Assembly (NCBI RefSeq): GCF_000296215.2
Contig: NZ_CP013949.1
Span: 7,619,501-7,683,500 of the forward strand
Direction: 5' to 3'
Origin: Bradyrhizobium sp. CCGE-LA001
GTDB taxonomy: Bacteria > Pseudomonadota > Alphaproteobacteria > Rhizobiales > Xanthobacteraceae
Length of the DNA: 64,000 bases
The position numbers and the translations under genes are program-made. Shown piece by piece: positions 63,407 through 64,000 of the stretch. The notes below the pieces were generated by a model. That model saw only the letters and a program-made list of their open reading frames with translations, did not search any database and was not told the DNA's origin. Numbering within the stretch: the stretch's first letter is position 1; each line of letters begins with the position of its first letter.

Positions 63407-64000
63407 CTAGCTCGCCTCCGCCAGCCTCACCGTCTCGTTGCTGCGATAGATCGCAAGGTCGCGCGAGCCGACGAAGATCGCTCGCGGCTTCAATCCGTAG
63501 AAGCGGCGGATCGAGTGGCTGAAATGCGTGGAATCGGGATAGCCGATATCCTGCGCGAGATGGGCGAGGTTGAGGTCCTGGTTGGCGAAGTGCAACAGAT
63601 GCCGCGCGCGCTTCCAGGCGCGGAAGGAGCGGAACGAGATGCCGGTCTCTTCCTTGAACAGATGCAGGAAGCGCGAGGCGGACAGGCCCGCTTCGGCCGC
63701 GCAAGTGTCGGCCGTCACCGGCTCGCCGGAGAAGCGCTCGATGCGGGCGACCGCGCGCATCACGCGCGGGTCGAGCACGCGGCGCGGCAACGGCTCGCCA
63801 AAACACATCTCGTCGAACTCGGCGGTGGTGAGGTCGCCATAGCGGCGCTGGCGCAGCAGCGCATAGGCGGCGAGAATCTTGCGGGCATAGGCGGCCTTGT
63901 CCGGGCCCCGCAGCCGTTCGGCCAGAGCTTCGATCACGCCATCCGGCATGCTTTCCGGCTCCAGCGTCACGCTGATCGCAGTCCGGTAGTCGCTCGCAAT
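63407..64000 (-). CDS. AraC-family transcriptional regulator (partial, N-terminus outside window)
   Basis: The visible C-terminal part has two helix-turn-helix motifs: TADTCAAEAGLSASRFLHLFKEETGISFRSFRAWKR and LAHLAQDIGYPDSTHFSHSIRRFYGLKPR. The frame is open to the edge, reading IASDYRTAISVTLEPESMPDG before a GTG at 63970. AraC regulators carry an N-terminal ligand domain, so the start is probably outside. It may control the neighbouring BKACE and carboxylase genes, which lie on the same strand downstream. Confidence 0.85.
   Translation of the reverse strand: MASDYRTAISVTLEPESMPDGVIEALAERLRGPDKAAYARKILAAYALLRQRRYGDLTTAEFDEMCFGEPLPRRVLDPRVMRAVARIERFSGEPVTADTCAAEAGLSASRFLHLFKEETGISFRSFRAWKRARHLLHFANQDLNLAHLAQDIGYPDSTHFSHSIRRFYGLKPRAIFVGSRDLAIYRSNETVRLAEAS

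Overview
The window is GC-rich (by eye in the mid-60s percent), dense bacterial chromosome. Its gene content and, above all, its intergenic repeats point to a Bradyrhizobium-like alphaproteobacterium. The repeats include palindromes whose translation reads MAGLVPAIHA or RRFAPRND, and a 45-bp GCATGATC...GATCATGC element. No rRNA, tRNA, CRISPR array, prophage or insertion sequence was seen. Species assignment is inference from these features only.

Layout. 1-3080 (-): a peptide/nickel-type ABC importer (binding protein, two permeases, the second cut by the window edge). 3465-5877 (-): an APH-fold protein with a non-canonical catalytic loop and an orphan UgpB-like binding protein. 6081-11621 (+): a compact operon of a TRAP DctP-type binding protein, a transmembrane histidine kinase, a receiver-kinase hybrid and an OmpR-type regulator, with no TRAP permease. 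11936-12547: an ECF-type sigma factor behind a perfect palindrome, followed by a candidate anti-Shine-Dalgarno small RNA. 12981-17356: CcdA plus thioredoxin, an internally duplicated membrane protein, an L,D-transpeptidase and an orphan AapJ-like binding protein. 17606-21358: two acyl-CoA dehydrogenases divergent from a carboxymuconolactone-decarboxylase-like protein and a VOC protein. 21426-24121 (-): two MFS carriers. 24313-26378: an S9 prolyl-oligopeptidase-type gene interrupted by a frameshift. 26430-27101 (-): a DUF938 methyltransferase.

27362-33364 (+) is a sulfur-oxidation locus: soxXYZA, a SoxK-like small protein, soxB, a periplasmic DsrE-like protein and a persulfide dioxygenase-rhodanese fusion. 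It is followed by a small acidic protein, an MFS carrier, a D-aminoacylase-type amidohydrolase and another MFS carrier. 38319-42503 (+) encodes a LolD-type ATPase, a large FtsX-type permease and a CrtC/AttH lipocalin-like protein, then a MAPEG protein. 43078-48837 (-): an orphan branched-chain amino-acid-type binding protein and an RND pump with its adaptor lipoprotein. 49126-57572 (+): a maleylacetate-reductase-type dehydrogenase, an acyl-CoA synthetase and a complete five-gene peptide-type ABC importer. 57544-58356 (-): a ceramidase-like membrane protein behind two tandem palindromes. 58636-63206 (-): a biotin-dependent acyl-CoA carboxylase pair and a BKACE enzyme. 63407 to the edge (-): an AraC-family regulator.

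The overall theme is uptake and oxidation of organic acids, peptides and reduced sulfur. At least six periplasmic binding proteins occur, four of them without permeases. Palindromic repeats of about ten families fill most gaps between genes, and in places they have extended or ended reading frames.
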